Of a DNA stretch of 64,000 bases, positions 49,954-59,865 are shown one piece after another. The stretch comes from Vibrio crassostreae. GTDB lineage: Bacteria > Pseudomonadota > Gammaproteobacteria > Enterobacterales > Vibrionaceae. The notes beneath the pieces are model-generated. The model ran no database searches, had not been told where the DNA came from, and saw nothing but the letters and a program-made list of their open reading frames with translations. The translations under genes and the position numbers were made by a program. The stretch is taken from NCBI RefSeq assembly GCF_024347415.1, contig NZ_AP025476.1, positions 3,100,001-3,164,000 on the forward strand, written 5' to 3'. Position 1 is the stretch's first letter. Each line of letters begins with the position of its first letter.

Positions 49954-50919
49954 TTAGTCATCTGCATAAATTTTCACTTCCACACAACCGTTAGTATCAA
50001 CACTCGCGCGATACATCCCTGAACTGTTCATGCCAAAGTGAATATCACCTTGGCCATCAATAGCGATCAAGCCACCTTCTCCACCCATGGTTTTCAATTC
50101 ACCTTGAATGATCGTTTCACAAGCGGTGTGCACATCTTCTTTCAGATAACGCATTCGTGCTGCGACATCACTGGCGACCATTTTACGTAAGAAGAACTCA
50201 CCCATCCCGGTTGTTGAGACGGCAACGTTGCCATTTTCAGCAATAGTGCCTGCGCCTATAATCGGAGAATCCCCGACCCGACCGTATTTCTTATTGGTCA
50301 CGCCACCGGTACTGGTGGCTGCCGCTAAGTTGCCCGCTTGGTCTAATGCGACTGCACCGACCGTGCCGTACTTTTTGTCGTCAGGGTATTTCTCAGCTTG
50401 CTGTTCATCATATTTCGCTTCAGACAAAGCAAAAATGCCTTTCTCTTTCATCGACTGAAGCTGGTCATAACGGCGTTCAGTAAAGAAGTAGTCTTGCTCA
50501 GTAAACGTATATTCATGCTCAAACGCAAACTTCTCAGCGCCTTCACCAATCAACAACACATGATCGCTTTTCAGCATTACATCACGTGCAAGTTCAATAG
50601 GATTCTTGATATGACGAACACCCGCAACCGCACCGGCATCCATTTCACTACCATGCATAACAGAAGCATCCATCTCAACAAACTCATCATGAGTCAGCAC
50701 CGAGCCTTTACCAGCATTAAAGTGTGGGCTGTCTTCCATCACTTTTACCGAAGCAACTACAGCATCCAGAGCATCACCGCCCGATTGCAGCACCTGGTAA
50801 CCAGCTAACACCGATTTTTTTAAAGCTTCTGTGATGCCTGTTTTTAATTCATCACTCATTTGCTCTCGCAAGATGGTTCCTGCTCCACCATGAATGGCAA
50901 TTGAAAAAGGCTGTGACAT
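49954..50919 (-). CDS. iaaA: Isoaspartyl peptidase / L-asparaginase IaaA
   Basis: A 321-residue plant-type asparaginase. It is an Ntn hydrolase that splits itself before Thr186 in the sequence KKYGTVGAVALDQAG. It removes isoaspartyl dipeptides and has asparaginase activity. IHGGAGT at the N-terminus is conserved. Length equals E. coli IaaA. Single gene behind GGAGAATTCAC. Confidence 0.93.
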   Translation of the reverse strand: MSQPFSIAIHGGAGTILREQMSDELKTGITEALKKSVLAGYQVLQSGGDALDAVVASVKVMEDSPHFNAGKGSVLTHDEFVEMDASVMHGSEMDAGAVAGVRHIKNPIELARDVMLKSDHVLLIGEGAEKFAFEHEYTFTEQDYFFTERRYDQLQSMKEKGIFALSEAKYDEQQAEKYPDDKKYGTVGAVALDQAGNLAAATSTGGVTNKKYGRVGDSPIIGAGTIAENGNVAVSTTGMGEFFLRKMVASDVAARMRYLKEDVHTACETIIQGELKTMGGEGGLIAIDGQGDIHFGMNSSGMYRASVDTNGCVEVKIYADD

Positions 50920-51065
50920 GTGAATTCTCCACTGACGTATTTTTATAATGTTGTTCTATCAATACCACATCCATGATCCGATGTCTGATAGTAGAAACTA
51001 AACTTTTTCGGATGGTTACCTTATTAGATAAACAGTTAATCCAAACAAGCCTCGGCTCCAATACG

Positions 51066-51092
51066 AAAAAACCTCCACAAGGGAGGTTTTCA
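51066..51092 (-). terminator. Terminator of slyD
   Basis: AAAACCTCC/GGAGGTTTT hairpin with a 5-base loop; on the minus strand it is followed by TTCGT. Confidence 0.82.
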
Positions 51093-51122
51093 GCGTTCTT
51101 AATCTAAACCGTTCATTCGGTA

Positions 51123-51707
51123 TTAGTGAGAACCACAGCTACCGCCGCCGCAGCAGCCTTCTTTTTTCTCTTCACCGTGGTCATGGCCTTCGCCACCACA
51201 ACAACCACCTTCGTGATCATGGTCGTGATCACCACAGCCGCCTTCTTGGTGTACGTGACCGTGTTGAACTTCTTCTTCAGTCGCTTCACGAACCGCTACA
51301 ACTTCAACGTCAAACGTTAGAGTTTGGCCTGCTAGCATGTGGTTACCATCAACAACAACTTCGTCGCCATCTACTTCAGTAACTTCTACTGGGATTGGAC
51401 CTTGGTCAGTATCCGCTAGGAAACGCATGCCAACTTCGATTTGCTCAACACCTTGGAATACGTCAGCAGGAACACGTTGAACTAGTGCGTCGTTGTGCTC
51501 GCCGTATGCGTCTTCTGGAGTAACCGTTGCAGAGAACTTGTCGCCAGCTACTTTGCCTTCAAGCTCTTTTTCAAGACCTGTAATTAGGTTGTTGTGACCG
51601 TGAAGGTAATCTAGTGGAGCTTCTGCAGTTGATTGGTCAACTACTACGCCATCTTCAAGTTTCACTTGATATGCAACACTAACTACTACGTTCTTTTCAA
51701 TTTTCAT
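51123..51707 (-). CDS. slyD: FKBP-type peptidyl-prolyl isomerase SlyD with metal-binding tail
   Basis: A 194-residue foldase and metallochaperone. The FKBP domain (1-70 and 125-150) is split by the insert-in-flap chaperone domain (about 76-122). The C-terminal 45 residues are rich in His, Cys and Gly (GGCGDHDHDHEGGCCGGEGHDHG...GCCGGGSCGSH), able to bind nickel or zinc. E. coli SlyD supplies nickel to hydrogenase; here general metal buffering is more likely. Confidence 0.95.
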   Translation of the reverse strand: MKIEKNVVVSVAYQVKLEDGVVVDQSTAEAPLDYLHGHNNLITGLEKELEGKVAGDKFSATVTPEDAYGEHNDALVQRVPADVFQGVEQIEVGMRFLADTDQGPIPVEVTEVDGDEVVVDGNHMLAGQTLTFDVEVVAVREATEEEVQHGHVHQEGGCGDHDHDHEGGCCGGEGHDHGEEKKEGCCGGGSCGSH

Positions 51708-51801
51708 GAGAGCTCCAAGGAGGTTTGGACTAAGCTCGAACAGTTGAGCTTAGGAAAAATTCTGTACCCGGATATTATGGGGATCAATTAACGAAACTCA
51801 A

Positions 51802-52002
51802 TCATTCAGGCTTAAAAATACCGATCATTTCTTGATTCGCGTGTTCAGATTTCTCTACAGTTTTCGGTTTACGCTGTTCTGTGAAGTCACAATCGACACA
51901 TTCCACCAGCTCGATATTATTTTCAATCCACCAACGGAGTGTGTCTTGAGTATTACAACTTGGGCAGCTTGCTCCTGCGATAAAGCGTTTTTTCTGTTTC
52001 AC
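51802..52002 (-). CDS. yheV: YheV family zinc-ribbon protein
   Basis: A 66-residue protein with two CxxC knuckles (CPSC near residue 13 and CVDC near residue 36) predicting a zinc ribbon. Function unknown. GTG start, with AAAGGAT seven bases ahead, and KQKKRFIAGA follows. Between slyD and kefB as in E. coli. Confidence 0.88.
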   Translation of the reverse strand: MKQKKRFIAGASCPSCNTQDTLRWWIENNIELVECVDCDFTEQRKPKTVEKSEHANQEMIGIFKPE

Positions 52003-52159
52003 GTTCTTATCCTTTACTACTCTGGATTCGTAGTTCTTCCACTCTAGATCTATTTAAGAAAAAGCAGAGACCACGTTTATTATTAGATTAGTTATCTAGA
52101 CTGTTATTTCTTAGCTCAAGCTATATCTCTAAACTCAAGCTATTAGTTATCAATTCAGG

Positions 52160-53956
52160 CTACTGCCAATAGTTTCGAGACTGGTGATCGTTTTCCATCT
52201 CGTGTCCAAAAATCTCTTCAAGCTCTTTACGAGCCTCTTTCGCTCTTTGGGCCAACTCGGCATCTTCGTTATGCTGAGGCAGTAACTCTTTGAGCATACC
52301 ATTATCCAACTTTCTAAAGTGTGCTTCTGCTCGCTTCGCTTTATATGGATGCATACCAAGTTCAGTCAATGTTTGACGACCTAAATCCAGTGCACCAAGG
52401 AAGGTTTCACGAGAGTAGTTACTCACACCGTGGTTAAGTAATTGATATGCTTCAACACGGCTTCGTGCACGCGCTAAAATCTTTAAGCGCGGGAAGTGCT
52501 GCTTACATAAATCGACGGTTTTCATGATTTCATCGGGAGAGTCAGTACACAGCACTATCGCCTCGGCTTTATCAGCACCGGCTGCGCGTAATAGCTCAAG
52601 ATGAGTCGAGTCTCCGTAAAATACTTTGTAGCCAAACTTTCTAAGGATATGAATTTGGCTGGCATCACTCTCAAGAACGGTAATACGAATCTTATTGGCA
52701 TACATCAAACGACCAATGATCTGACCAAAACGACCAAAGCCTGCAATGATCACTCGAGGACTGCGATCGACAACATCCGAAGACATTGCGTTTTCGCTGA
52801 TTTGGTTAAGTTGACGAGCAAAGAATCGGTCTTGCAGCTTGAGCATCAATGGCGTGGTCACCATCGACAAACTCACAACCACCAGTAAGAACGACACTTG
52901 TTCGCCGCTTAAGATACCTTGAGCACTCGCCGCGGTAAAAATAACGAAAGCGAACTCACCACCTTGGCTGAGAATCATCGCCATGCGACTACGGGCTTTG
53001 GCTTGAGTACCGAAAATACGAGCTAGCCCATACAGCACTAAGCCTTTCAAAACCACGAGAGCTAATACAGCAATCAGTATCGCGAATGGGCTTTCAGCAA
53101 GTAAACCTAAATTCACCGCCATACCCACAGAGATGAAGAACAGACCAAGCAACAACCCTTTGAATGGGTCAATCGCAATTTCAAGCTCATGTCGATATTC
53201 ACTTTCAGCTAGAAGCACGCCCGCTAGGAAAGTACCCAATGCCATCGACAAGCCAATCTGTTGCATGATGACGGCAATACCAATCACAAGTAACAGCGCT
53301 GCAACAGTAAATAGCTCACGCACACCACTCATAACGACGTAGCGGAACAAAGGCCTCAATAAGAAGTGGCCACCGACCAGCAGACCAATCACACCACCCA
53401 GCATCCAAAGCATGTCCGCCCAGCTGCCGCCTGTATTACCTGCTAGCAAAGGTAGCATTGCTAGCATAGGGATTACTGCAATATCTTGGAAAAGTAACAC
53501 TGCAAAGCCAGACTGCCCCGCTTCTTTACCACCGAGTTCACGCTCTTCAATAACCCGCAACGCGATTGCGGTCGAAGACAAAGCTAAGCCCATACCTATC
53601 ACTAGGCTAGTTTGCCACGTTAAACCGAACATACAGGCGATGGCGGTAATAATCAGGGTGGTGATCAGCACTTGCGCGCCACCCAGCCCGAGAATGGGGG
53701 CTCGCATCTGCCACAATTTTTTCGGGTTAAGCTCTAAGCCAATCAGGAAGAGCAGCAGTACTACCCCGAATTCGGAGAAGTGCAGAATCGCCTCTACGTC
53801 ACTGATTAAGCCAAGTCCCCAAGGGCCAATCGCGACACCAGCTAACAAGTAACCGAGTACTGAACCCAAGCCAGCTCGCTGCGCGATAGGAACCGCAACC
53901 ACAGCAGCCGCTAAAAATATAACGCTACTTTGTAGAAAATCATTAGTCAGAGCCAT
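52160..53956 (-). CDS. kefB: Glutathione-regulated potassium/proton antiporter KefB
   Basis: A 598-residue CPA2 antiporter giving electrophile-triggered potassium efflux. Twelve helices occupy residues about 1-380, with the LGYLLAGVAIGPWGLGLISDVEAILHFSEFGVVLLLFLIGLEL start. A cytosolic RCK domain follows (about 400-520; VIIAGFGRFGQIIGRLM nucleotide-binding fold). Of two adjacent ATGs the second (53956) is better placed behind AGGAG. It overlaps the kefG end. Confidence 0.94.
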   Translation of the reverse strand: MALTNDFLQSSVIFLAAAVVAVPIAQRAGLGSVLGYLLAGVAIGPWGLGLISDVEAILHFSEFGVVLLLFLIGLELNPKKLWQMRAPILGLGGAQVLITTLIITAIACMFGLTWQTSLVIGMGLALSSTAIALRVIEERELGGKEAGQSGFAVLLFQDIAVIPMLAMLPLLAGNTGGSWADMLWMLGGVIGLLVGGHFLLRPLFRYVVMSGVRELFTVAALLLVIGIAVIMQQIGLSMALGTFLAGVLLAESEYRHELEIAIDPFKGLLLGLFFISVGMAVNLGLLAESPFAILIAVLALVVLKGLVLYGLARIFGTQAKARSRMAMILSQGGEFAFVIFTAASAQGILSGEQVSFLLVVVSLSMVTTPLMLKLQDRFFARQLNQISENAMSSDVVDRSPRVIIAGFGRFGQIIGRLMYANKIRITVLESDASQIHILRKFGYKVFYGDSTHLELLRAAGADKAEAIVLCTDSPDEIMKTVDLCKQHFPRLKILARARSRVEAYQLLNHGVSNYSRETFLGALDLGRQTLTELGMHPYKAKRAEAHFRKLDNGMLKELLPQHNEDAELAQRAKEARKELEEIFGHEMENDHQSRNYWQ

Positions 53957-54527
53957 CATCTGCTCCTATATCTTGTAGCGGGTCTCGCAACCAATTTCGA
54001 TACGCTTCTGCGTGTTGGTAACGCGTCATATCGGTAACATTTCGTGCCCAGTGTAAAACCAAAGGGGATATCCAATTCATCTGACACAAAGCAGCGGTAA
54101 GCTCGAATGGTTGCAAAATCTCTTGTAATGGATATTTATTATAGCCTGCGGCACCAAACGCCTCTTCTTTACCACCGGTTGTGATAACGCTACGCCAGTG
54201 TTTGCCCTTAAGTGCGCTTTGCTCACCAAAGGCAAAACCCTTACCTAACACGCGATCAAACCACTCTTTCAACAACGAAGGACATGAGTACATAAACAAA
54301 GGGTGTTGGAACACAATCACATCATATTCAAGCAGCAACTCATGCTCGGAAGGCACATCAATAAAGAAGTCCGGATAGATGGCGTAGAGATCGTGGATTT
54401 TGACATTCCCAAGTGACTCTATCTTTTTAACCATGATCTGGTTAGCGATAGAGGTTTGCGGCTCAGGGTGCGCATAGATGACCAGCACCTTTGGCACGGG
54501 TTTGTCTGTCGAGGGAGTATTACTCAT
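53943..54527 (-). CDS. kefG: Ancillary flavoprotein KefG
   Basis: A 194-residue flavodoxin-like NAD(P)H:quinone oxidoreductase-type protein needed for full KefB activity. The N-terminal VLVIYAHPEPQTS loop and FQHPLFMYSCPSLLKEWFDRVLGKGFAFG are typical of the KefF/KefG family. Starts MSNTPSTDK; its end overlaps the kefB start. Confidence 0.93.
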   Translation of the reverse strand: MSNTPSTDKPVPKVLVIYAHPEPQTSIANQIMVKKIESLGNVKIHDLYAIYPDFFIDVPSEHELLLEYDVIVFQHPLFMYSCPSLLKEWFDRVLGKGFAFGEQSALKGKHWRSVITTGGKEEAFGAAGYNKYPLQEILQPFELTAALCQMNWISPLVLHWARNVTDMTRYQHAEAYRNWLRDPLQDIGADDGSD

Positions 54528-54701
54528 TCCTTTGAAACATTCCTTTGAAGGCTAAACGGTGGCAAGGCCACAAGAATTTAAGCAAAAGTTATTAATATGT
54601 TATTGGCATCATAACGCAAATTGCATTGTGATCGACTTTTATCTGGTTTCAGCCTACTATGCAGGCGTCTGTTCACCTCTAATTTCTATGCTATTTCAAT
54701 T

Positions 54702-56624
54702 ATGATTACTTTCTCTGATATTCAATTGCTACGCGGCGGTAAGCCACTCCTCGACCAAGCATCTGCGACTTTTCACCCTGGCGACAAGATCGGTTTGGTT
54801 GGTAAAAACGGCTGTGGTAAATCTACGCTATTCGCCTTAATTAAGGACGAACTGTCTATTGATGCAGGCTCATTCAGCAAACCTGCCCATTGGGAAATGG
54901 CTTGGGTTGCTCAAGAAACACCAGCATTAGAAAGAACAGCAATTGAATACGTGATTGATGGTGACCGTGAATACCGCGGCCTTGAAGATCAACTAGAGAA
55001 AGCTGAACAGGCCGACAACGGCACCTTGGTCGCAGAGATCCACGGCAAGATTGAAACCATTGGTGGCTACAGCATCAAGGCTCGCGCTGCCGAGCTGTTA
55101 GACGGCCTAGGCTTTAGCCAAGAACAAATGGCGTGGAACCTGACTCAATTCTCAGGTGGTTGGCGTATGCGTTTAAACCTAGCGCAAGCCCTACTGTGTC
55201 GCAGTGACCTACTGCTACTCGATGAACCTACCAACCACTTGGATTTAGACGCAGTAATGTGGCTAGAGCGTTGGTTACAAAGCTACCCTGGTACGCTAGT
55301 GCTTATCTCGCACGATAGAGACTTCTTAGACCCTATCGTCAACCGCATCGTGCATGTTGAAAATCAACAGCTCAATGAGTACACGGGTAACTACTCATCG
55401 TTCGAAACCCAACGAGCGCAAAAACTGATTCTGCAACAAGCGATGTACCAAAAGCAGCAGAAACAGATGTCTCACATGCAGAGCTACATTGACCGTTTCC
55501 GTTACAAAGCGTCAAAGGCTCGCCAAGCGCAAAGCCGTATTAAAGCGCTAGAGAAAATGGAACAAGTACTACCTGCTCAGTTTGATAACCCATTCAGCTT
55601 TGAGTTTAGAGAGCCAGACGCACTACCAAACCCAATCATGATGATGGATGAGGTATCTGCGGGCTACGACGACAACCTAATTCTAGAAAAGATTCGCTTG
55701 AACCTAGTACCGGGCAGTCGTATTGGTTTGCTTGGTCGAAATGGTGCTGGTAAATCCACGCTGATTAAGTTGCTTTCAGGCGAACTGAAACAACAAGGCG
55801 GCGAACTGAGCTATTCGCAAGGCGTTAAGATTGGTTACTTTGCACAGCACCAATTGGAAACGCTGCACCCTGAAGAAACCCCGCTGCAACACATGATGCA
55901 GATTGCGCCTAAACACACCGAACAACAACTGCGTGATTACCTAGGTAGCTTCGGTTTCCAAGGTGAAAAAGCGCTCGATAAAGTAGCACCTTTCTCCGGT
56001 GGTGAAAAAGCACGTTTAGTATTAGCGCTACTGGTATGGCAAAAACCAAACCTGTTGCTACTCGATGAACCAACCAACCACTTGGATCTCGACATGCGTC
56101 AAGCGCTGACTTTTGCCCTGCAGACGTTTGAAGGCGCAATGGTTATCGTATCGCACGACCGTTACCTATTGCGTGCAACTACCGATGATTTATACCTTGT
56201 ACACGACCGCCAAGTAGCACCGTTTGATGGTGACTTAAGCGATTACTACAAGTGGCTAACCGAACAGCAGAAAGTTGAGCGCAAAGAAGCACAAGCATTG
56301 GCACCAGCAAAAGACGGTGCCAACAGTGCAGCAGCGAAAAAAGAGCAAAAACGTAAAGAAGCCGAGTTCCGTAAACTGACGGCACCGCTGCGTAAAAAGC
56401 TTACTCAATTTGAAAAACAGATGGATAAATTAACTCAGGCTCTTGAAGAAGCCGAGCAAGAATTATCCGACACTTCACTGTATGAAGCTGAAAATAAGGC
56501 TAAACTGAATAAAGTACTCGCTCTCCAAGCGAGCAGTAAGTCACAGCTAGAAGAAGTTGAAATGGATTGGATGTCCACTCAAGAAGAGCTTGAGCAGATG
56601 GAACAGGATATGGATAGCTTATGA
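54702..56624 (+). CDS. yheS: ABC-F family ATPase YheS
   Basis: A 640-residue soluble ATPase with two ABC domains: Walker A GKNGCGKS and GRNGAGKS, signatures FSGGWRMRL and FSGGEKARL, and Walker B LLLLDEPTNHLDLD twice. They are joined by the ABC-F linker (about 235-300), and a C-terminal coiled coil follows (about 530-640). ABC-F proteins act on ribosomes. The start MITFSDIQLLRGGKPLLDQ at 54702 fits E. coli YheS (637 aa); the upstream TTG extension is rejected. Confidence 0.94.
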   Translation: MITFSDIQLLRGGKPLLDQASATFHPGDKIGLVGKNGCGKSTLFALIKDELSIDAGSFSKPAHWEMAWVAQETPALERTAIEYVIDGDREYRGLEDQLEKAEQADNGTLVAEIHGKIETIGGYSIKARAAELLDGLGFSQEQMAWNLTQFSGGWRMRLNLAQALLCRSDLLLLDEPTNHLDLDAVMWLERWLQSYPGTLVLISHDRDFLDPIVNRIVHVENQQLNEYTGNYSSFETQRAQKLILQQAMYQKQQKQMSHMQSYIDRFRYKASKARQAQSRIKALEKMEQVLPAQFDNPFSFEFREPDALPNPIMMMDEVSAGYDDNLILEKIRLNLVPGSRIGLLGRNGAGKSTLIKLLSGELKQQGGELSYSQGVKIGYFAQHQLETLHPEETPLQHMMQIAPKHTEQQLRDYLGSFGFQGEKALDKVAPFSGGEKARLVLALLVWQKPNLLLLDEPTNHLDLDMRQALTFALQTFEGAMVIVSHDRYLLRATTDDLYLVHDRQVAPFDGDLSDYYKWLTEQQKVERKEAQALAPAKDGANSAAAKKEQKRKEAEFRKLTAPLRKKLTQFEKQMDKLTQALEEAEQELSDTSLYEAENKAKLNKVLALQASSKSQLEEVEMDWMSTQEELEQMEQDMDSL

Positions 56625-57091
56625 GCCCAGAGCACGCCCCAATATCACTAACACTGGAACGACTATGGCAATTTAGCCTTCAGTACTACAGTGTGCGCGG
56701 TGTAAAGGATGCGTGCCTAGCTTTGCAAAACCAGTTCCACGGCAACGTCAATTTACTGTTGCTTCTCAAATGGCTTGATGAGCAGCAATTGTCTTTTGCT
56801 GAAGAAGAGTGGCACAAAGTACAACAATGCTTGAGCCGCTCTGAAACCCTGCTTCATAGTTATCGAGAGCTACGTAAACACCTCAAAGCACACGTTGTCG
56901 ACTCACTATACCGTGAAGCCTTACAGTTTGAGTTACAGCTTGAAAAGCAACAACAGTCCGATCTCGTCGACTGTATAAACTCCCTACAGCTTTACGCTAA
57001 CCAGCAATCACCGCTCGCGTTTCAGTACTGTCGTTTATTAGGAGCAGAAAACCTCTACGACGCTTTTTCTGAACCAGCACCTCAGCCCTAG
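56621..57091 (+). CDS. TIGR02444 family protein
   Basis: A 156-residue helical protein with the family start SLERLWQFSLQYYSVRGVKDACLALQNQFHGNVNLLLLLKWL-like pattern. Function unknown. Overlaps the yheS stop by ATGA, an arrangement common in vibrios and relatives, suggesting a role with the ABC-F ATPase. Confidence 0.83.
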   Translation: MSPEHAPISLTLERLWQFSLQYYSVRGVKDACLALQNQFHGNVNLLLLLKWLDEQQLSFAEEEWHKVQQCLSRSETLLHSYRELRKHLKAHVVDSLYREALQFELQLEKQQQSDLVDCINSLQLYANQQSPLAFQYCRLLGAENLYDAFSEPAPQP

Positions 57092-57366
57092 CTCATTCTC
57101 TTTCCTTTTTACTCAATCAAGATCCAAGCTTAACTGCGCCCTGTCTCTCTTCATGTGCATGCACTGACTAATATGCACAATGAAGTGTTTAAGGCACCTA
57201 ACATTGATATTATGCAACTGGTTACCCATAGCCTGTTTTTGTATCTCGTACAAGTGAAAGCCTTGCGCTTATGCCGAGAATCAACCAAGCTCAAATAAAA
57301 ACGTGGGCGTTTCACTGCAAGCTCAACACGTTATCAAAGCCCATCAAAGAAGCATGGATCGTTTTT

Positions 57367-58359
57367 ATGACAATATTTACCGCAGCCGCTGGTCTCTCTA
57401 ATCCGCACTTACAAACCTTAGTGCCACGGTTTATTAGAAAACAGGCGCTGTTTCATCCTCACTGGCAAACCTTAGAAACTCCCGATGGTGACTTTCTTGA
57501 TCTTGCTTGGAGCGAATCCCCCGACGGTGACAACCCAAGCAATGATGATCGAAGTAACAAGCCGATATTCGTTCTATTCCATGGTTTAGAAGGTAGCTTT
57601 GAGAGCCCTTACGCCAACGGACTGATGAATGCATTTGCTAAAGATGGTTGGTTATCGGTAATGATGCACTTCAGAGGCTGCAGCGGAAAACCCAATCGCC
57701 TGGCTCGCGCTTACCATTCAGGTGAGGTCGAAGATGCGCGCTTTTTCCTAAGACACCTACACGCGCAGTTTCCGAATAACCCTAAGGTTGCGGTTGGCAT
57801 ATCTTTAGGTGGAAACATGCTGGCGAACTATTTAGCTGAGTACGCAGACGACCCATTGCTGTCGGCGGCGACAATCGTATCTGCTCCATTTGACTTAGCG
57901 TGTTGCTCTAGTCGCATTGAGCGCGGTTTCTCCAAGCTTTATAAGAAGTACCTGCTCAACTCTCTAAAATCGAATGCGCTAAAAAAAGTTAACCTGCTAC
58001 AGGAAAAACTTGGCATCACAGCTGAAGCCATCAAGAACATCACCAAACTGTATGAGTTTGATGAACGAATCACTGCACCGCTGCACGGCTTCAAAAATGC
58101 CCAAGATTATTATGCGCAATGTTCTGCGCTGCCTAAGCTCAACAAGATTAAACTGCCGACGCAGATCATTCATGCCAAAGACGACCCTTTCATGACCGAT
58201 GATGTGATCCCAAAGTTCGTTCTACCCGATAACATCGATTATCGACTGTTCCAAAAAGGCGGACATGTTGGGTTTATTACTGGCAGCACACTCAAGCCAA
58301 GATTTTGGTTAGAAGAAGCCTTGCCTGCCTACTATGAAAGTATCCAAGATTCGGCATAA
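57367..58359 (+). CDS. yheT: YheT family alpha/beta hydrolase
   Basis: A 330-residue hydrolase. The nucleophile elbow is GISLGGNML (catalytic Ser), with the HGLEGS oxyanion region, MHFRGCSG, and a C-terminal Asp/His pair (HAKDDPFM, GGHVGFI). Nearly all blocks match E. coli YheT (340 aa). The start is uncertain; ATG 57367 (MTIFTAAAGLSNPHLQTL) gives family length, while a longer frame from 57271 has no ribosome-binding site. Confidence 0.9.
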   Translation: MTIFTAAAGLSNPHLQTLVPRFIRKQALFHPHWQTLETPDGDFLDLAWSESPDGDNPSNDDRSNKPIFVLFHGLEGSFESPYANGLMNAFAKDGWLSVMMHFRGCSGKPNRLARAYHSGEVEDARFFLRHLHAQFPNNPKVAVGISLGGNMLANYLAEYADDPLLSAATIVSAPFDLACCSSRIERGFSKLYKKYLLNSLKSNALKKVNLLQEKLGITAEAIKNITKLYEFDERITAPLHGFKNAQDYYAQCSALPKLNKIKLPTQIIHAKDDPFMTDDVIPKFVLPDNIDYRLFQKGGHVGFITGSTLKPRFWLEEALPAYYESIQDSA

Positions 58360-58400
58360 TGACCGAGCCTTAGTAAATAGAAGCAAAACATTACTAAGCA

Positions 58401-58450
58401 CACATATTTCTACATCAATAAACATATCTATGAACATATCCATGAACATA
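58401..58450 (+). repeat. Short 12-bp repeats upstream of yheU
   Basis: AACATATCTATG and AACATATCCATG in tandem, then AACATAAAAG. Imperfect, only two to three units; likely a minor slippage product in the yheT-yheU gap. Confidence 0.6.
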
Positions 58451-58466
58451 AAAGAGAGAAGTATTT

Positions 58467-58679
58467 ATGATCATCCCATGGCAAGACATTGCACCAGAGA
58501 CACTGGAAAACCTCATCAAAGAGTTCGTGCTGCGTGAAGGCACAGACTACGGCGACGTAGAGGTTTCACTGCAAAACAAGATTGACCAAGTGAAACATCA
58601 ATTAGCTTCAGGAGAAGTCAGCATCGTGTTTTCTGAACTCCATGAAACCGTTGATATTCAAGTCACAAAACGCTTCTAA
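58467..58679 (+). CDS. yheU: YheU family protein
   Basis: A 70-residue protein starting [20 protein letters not shown], the YheU signature, followed by [10 protein letters not shown]. Function unknown; between yheT and prkB as in E. coli. Length is close to the E. coli protein (72). Confidence 0.92.
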   Translation: MIIPWQDIAPETLENLIKEFVLREGTDYGDVEVSLQNKIDQVKHQLASGEVSIVFSELHETVDIQVTKRF

Positions 58680-58756
58680 GCTGCGCTCATAAAGGAGCCG
58701 TGTTATAGTGGTAAACGATTGCTAACAAGTAAGTTACTCAAAAGACAAGGGTTGTC

Positions 58757-59626
58757 ATGTCCGCTAAACATCCAATTATTGCGGTGACGGGTTCATCTGG
58801 AGCCGGCACCACCACTACCTCAGAAGCCTTCCGCAAAATGTTCAATATGATGGACGTGAAGGCAGCTTGGGTTGAAGGGGATAGTTTCCATCGCTTCACA
58901 CGTCCAGAGATGGATGTCGAGATCCGTAAAGCGCGCGAGCAAGGTAAGCACATCAGCTACTTTGGTCCTCAAGCCAACGACTTTGGTGCGCTAGAAGAGT
59001 TCTTCCGTAAATACGGTAACGAAGGTACAGGTAAAGTAAGAAGCTACCTGCACACCTTTGATGAAGCCGTGCCTTACAATCAAATGCCGGGCACCTTCAC
59101 GCCATGGCAAGAGATCCCGGAAAATTCCGATGTGATGTTTTACGAAGGCTTGCACGGCGGTGTGGTTGATGGCGACATTAACGTTTCTCAACACGTCGAT
59201 TTGCTGATCGGCATGGTGCCCATCGTAAACCTAGAGTGGATTCAAAAATTCGTTCGTGACACTCGCGATCGTGGTCACTCACGCGAAGCGGTAATGGACT
59301 CCATTGTTCGTTCAATGGATGATTACCTCAACTACATTACCCCGCAATTTTCGCGCACTCACATAAACTTTCAGCGTGTTCCAACCGTAGATACATCGAA
59401 CCCACTTAACGCCAAAGGAATTCCAAGTTTAGACGAAAGCTTCGTAGTTATACGTTTGCGTGGCATCAAAAACGTCGATTTCCCCTACCTTCTGGCTATG
59501 ATTGATGGCTCGTTTATGTCTCGTCATAACACACTAGTGGTACCAGGCGGCAAGATGAGTTTTGCTATGGAGCTCATTGTGAGGCCAATCCTGCAACAAC
59601 TTATCGAAACCGGAAAAATAGGTTAA
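58757..59626 (+). CDS. prkB: Phosphoribulokinase-like protein PrkB
   Basis: A 289-residue P-loop kinase with VTGSSGAGTTTTSEAF near residue 10 and the block EGDSFHRFTRPEMDVEIRKAREQGKHISYFGPQANDF. It resembles phosphoribulokinase, but no Calvin cycle gene is near, so its substrate in this lineage is unknown. Same neighbours as E. coli prkB. Confidence 0.92.
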   Translation: MSAKHPIIAVTGSSGAGTTTTSEAFRKMFNMMDVKAAWVEGDSFHRFTRPEMDVEIRKAREQGKHISYFGPQANDFGALEEFFRKYGNEGTGKVRSYLHTFDEAVPYNQMPGTFTPWQEIPENSDVMFYEGLHGGVVDGDINVSQHVDLLIGMVPIVNLEWIQKFVRDTRDRGHSREAVMDSIVRSMDDYLNYITPQFSRTHINFQRVPTVDTSNPLNAKGIPSLDESFVVIRLRGIKNVDFPYLLAMIDGSFMSRHNTLVVPGGKMSFAMELIVRPILQQLIETGKIG

Positions 59627-59659
59627 CAAAACGACATTCTGGTTGATTACTTTTCATAC

Positions 59660-59675
59660 CGTGATCATGTGCACA
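59660..59675. promoter_or_regulatory. Candidate CRP site in the crp upstream region
   Basis: CGTGA-TCATGT-GCACA, matching TGTGA-N6-TCACA at eight of ten key positions, about 190 bases before the crp start. CRP autoregulates in E. coli, so a site is plausible, but one weak match is not proof. Confidence 0.4.
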
Positions 59676-59719
59676 ATTTTGCGTAAAAAATCGTAGCTTG
59701 GTCACGATTAAAATCAAGA

Positions 59720-59745
59720 AATAGTACCTGAAAAAGGATACTATT
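59720..59745. repeat. 7-bp inverted repeat in the crp leader region
   Basis: AATAGTA/TACTATT with 12 intervening bases. May be an operator or leader hairpin; no assignment possible. Confidence 0.5.
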
Positions 59746-59865
59746 CTTAAACGAAACACAAGATAGCTTGCAGCGCTCAACGAGTGCTCTTATCCTACAA
59801 GTCAATCCAGGCTTAGCTAAAATACGGAAAGCGGCAAGCATACCCTGCAGAGGAAGTGAGATATT

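Noticed and set aside
57271..57366. 32-codon extension of yheT
   Set aside because: No Shine-Dalgarno and no similarity to family N-termini, though the true start remains somewhat uncertain.
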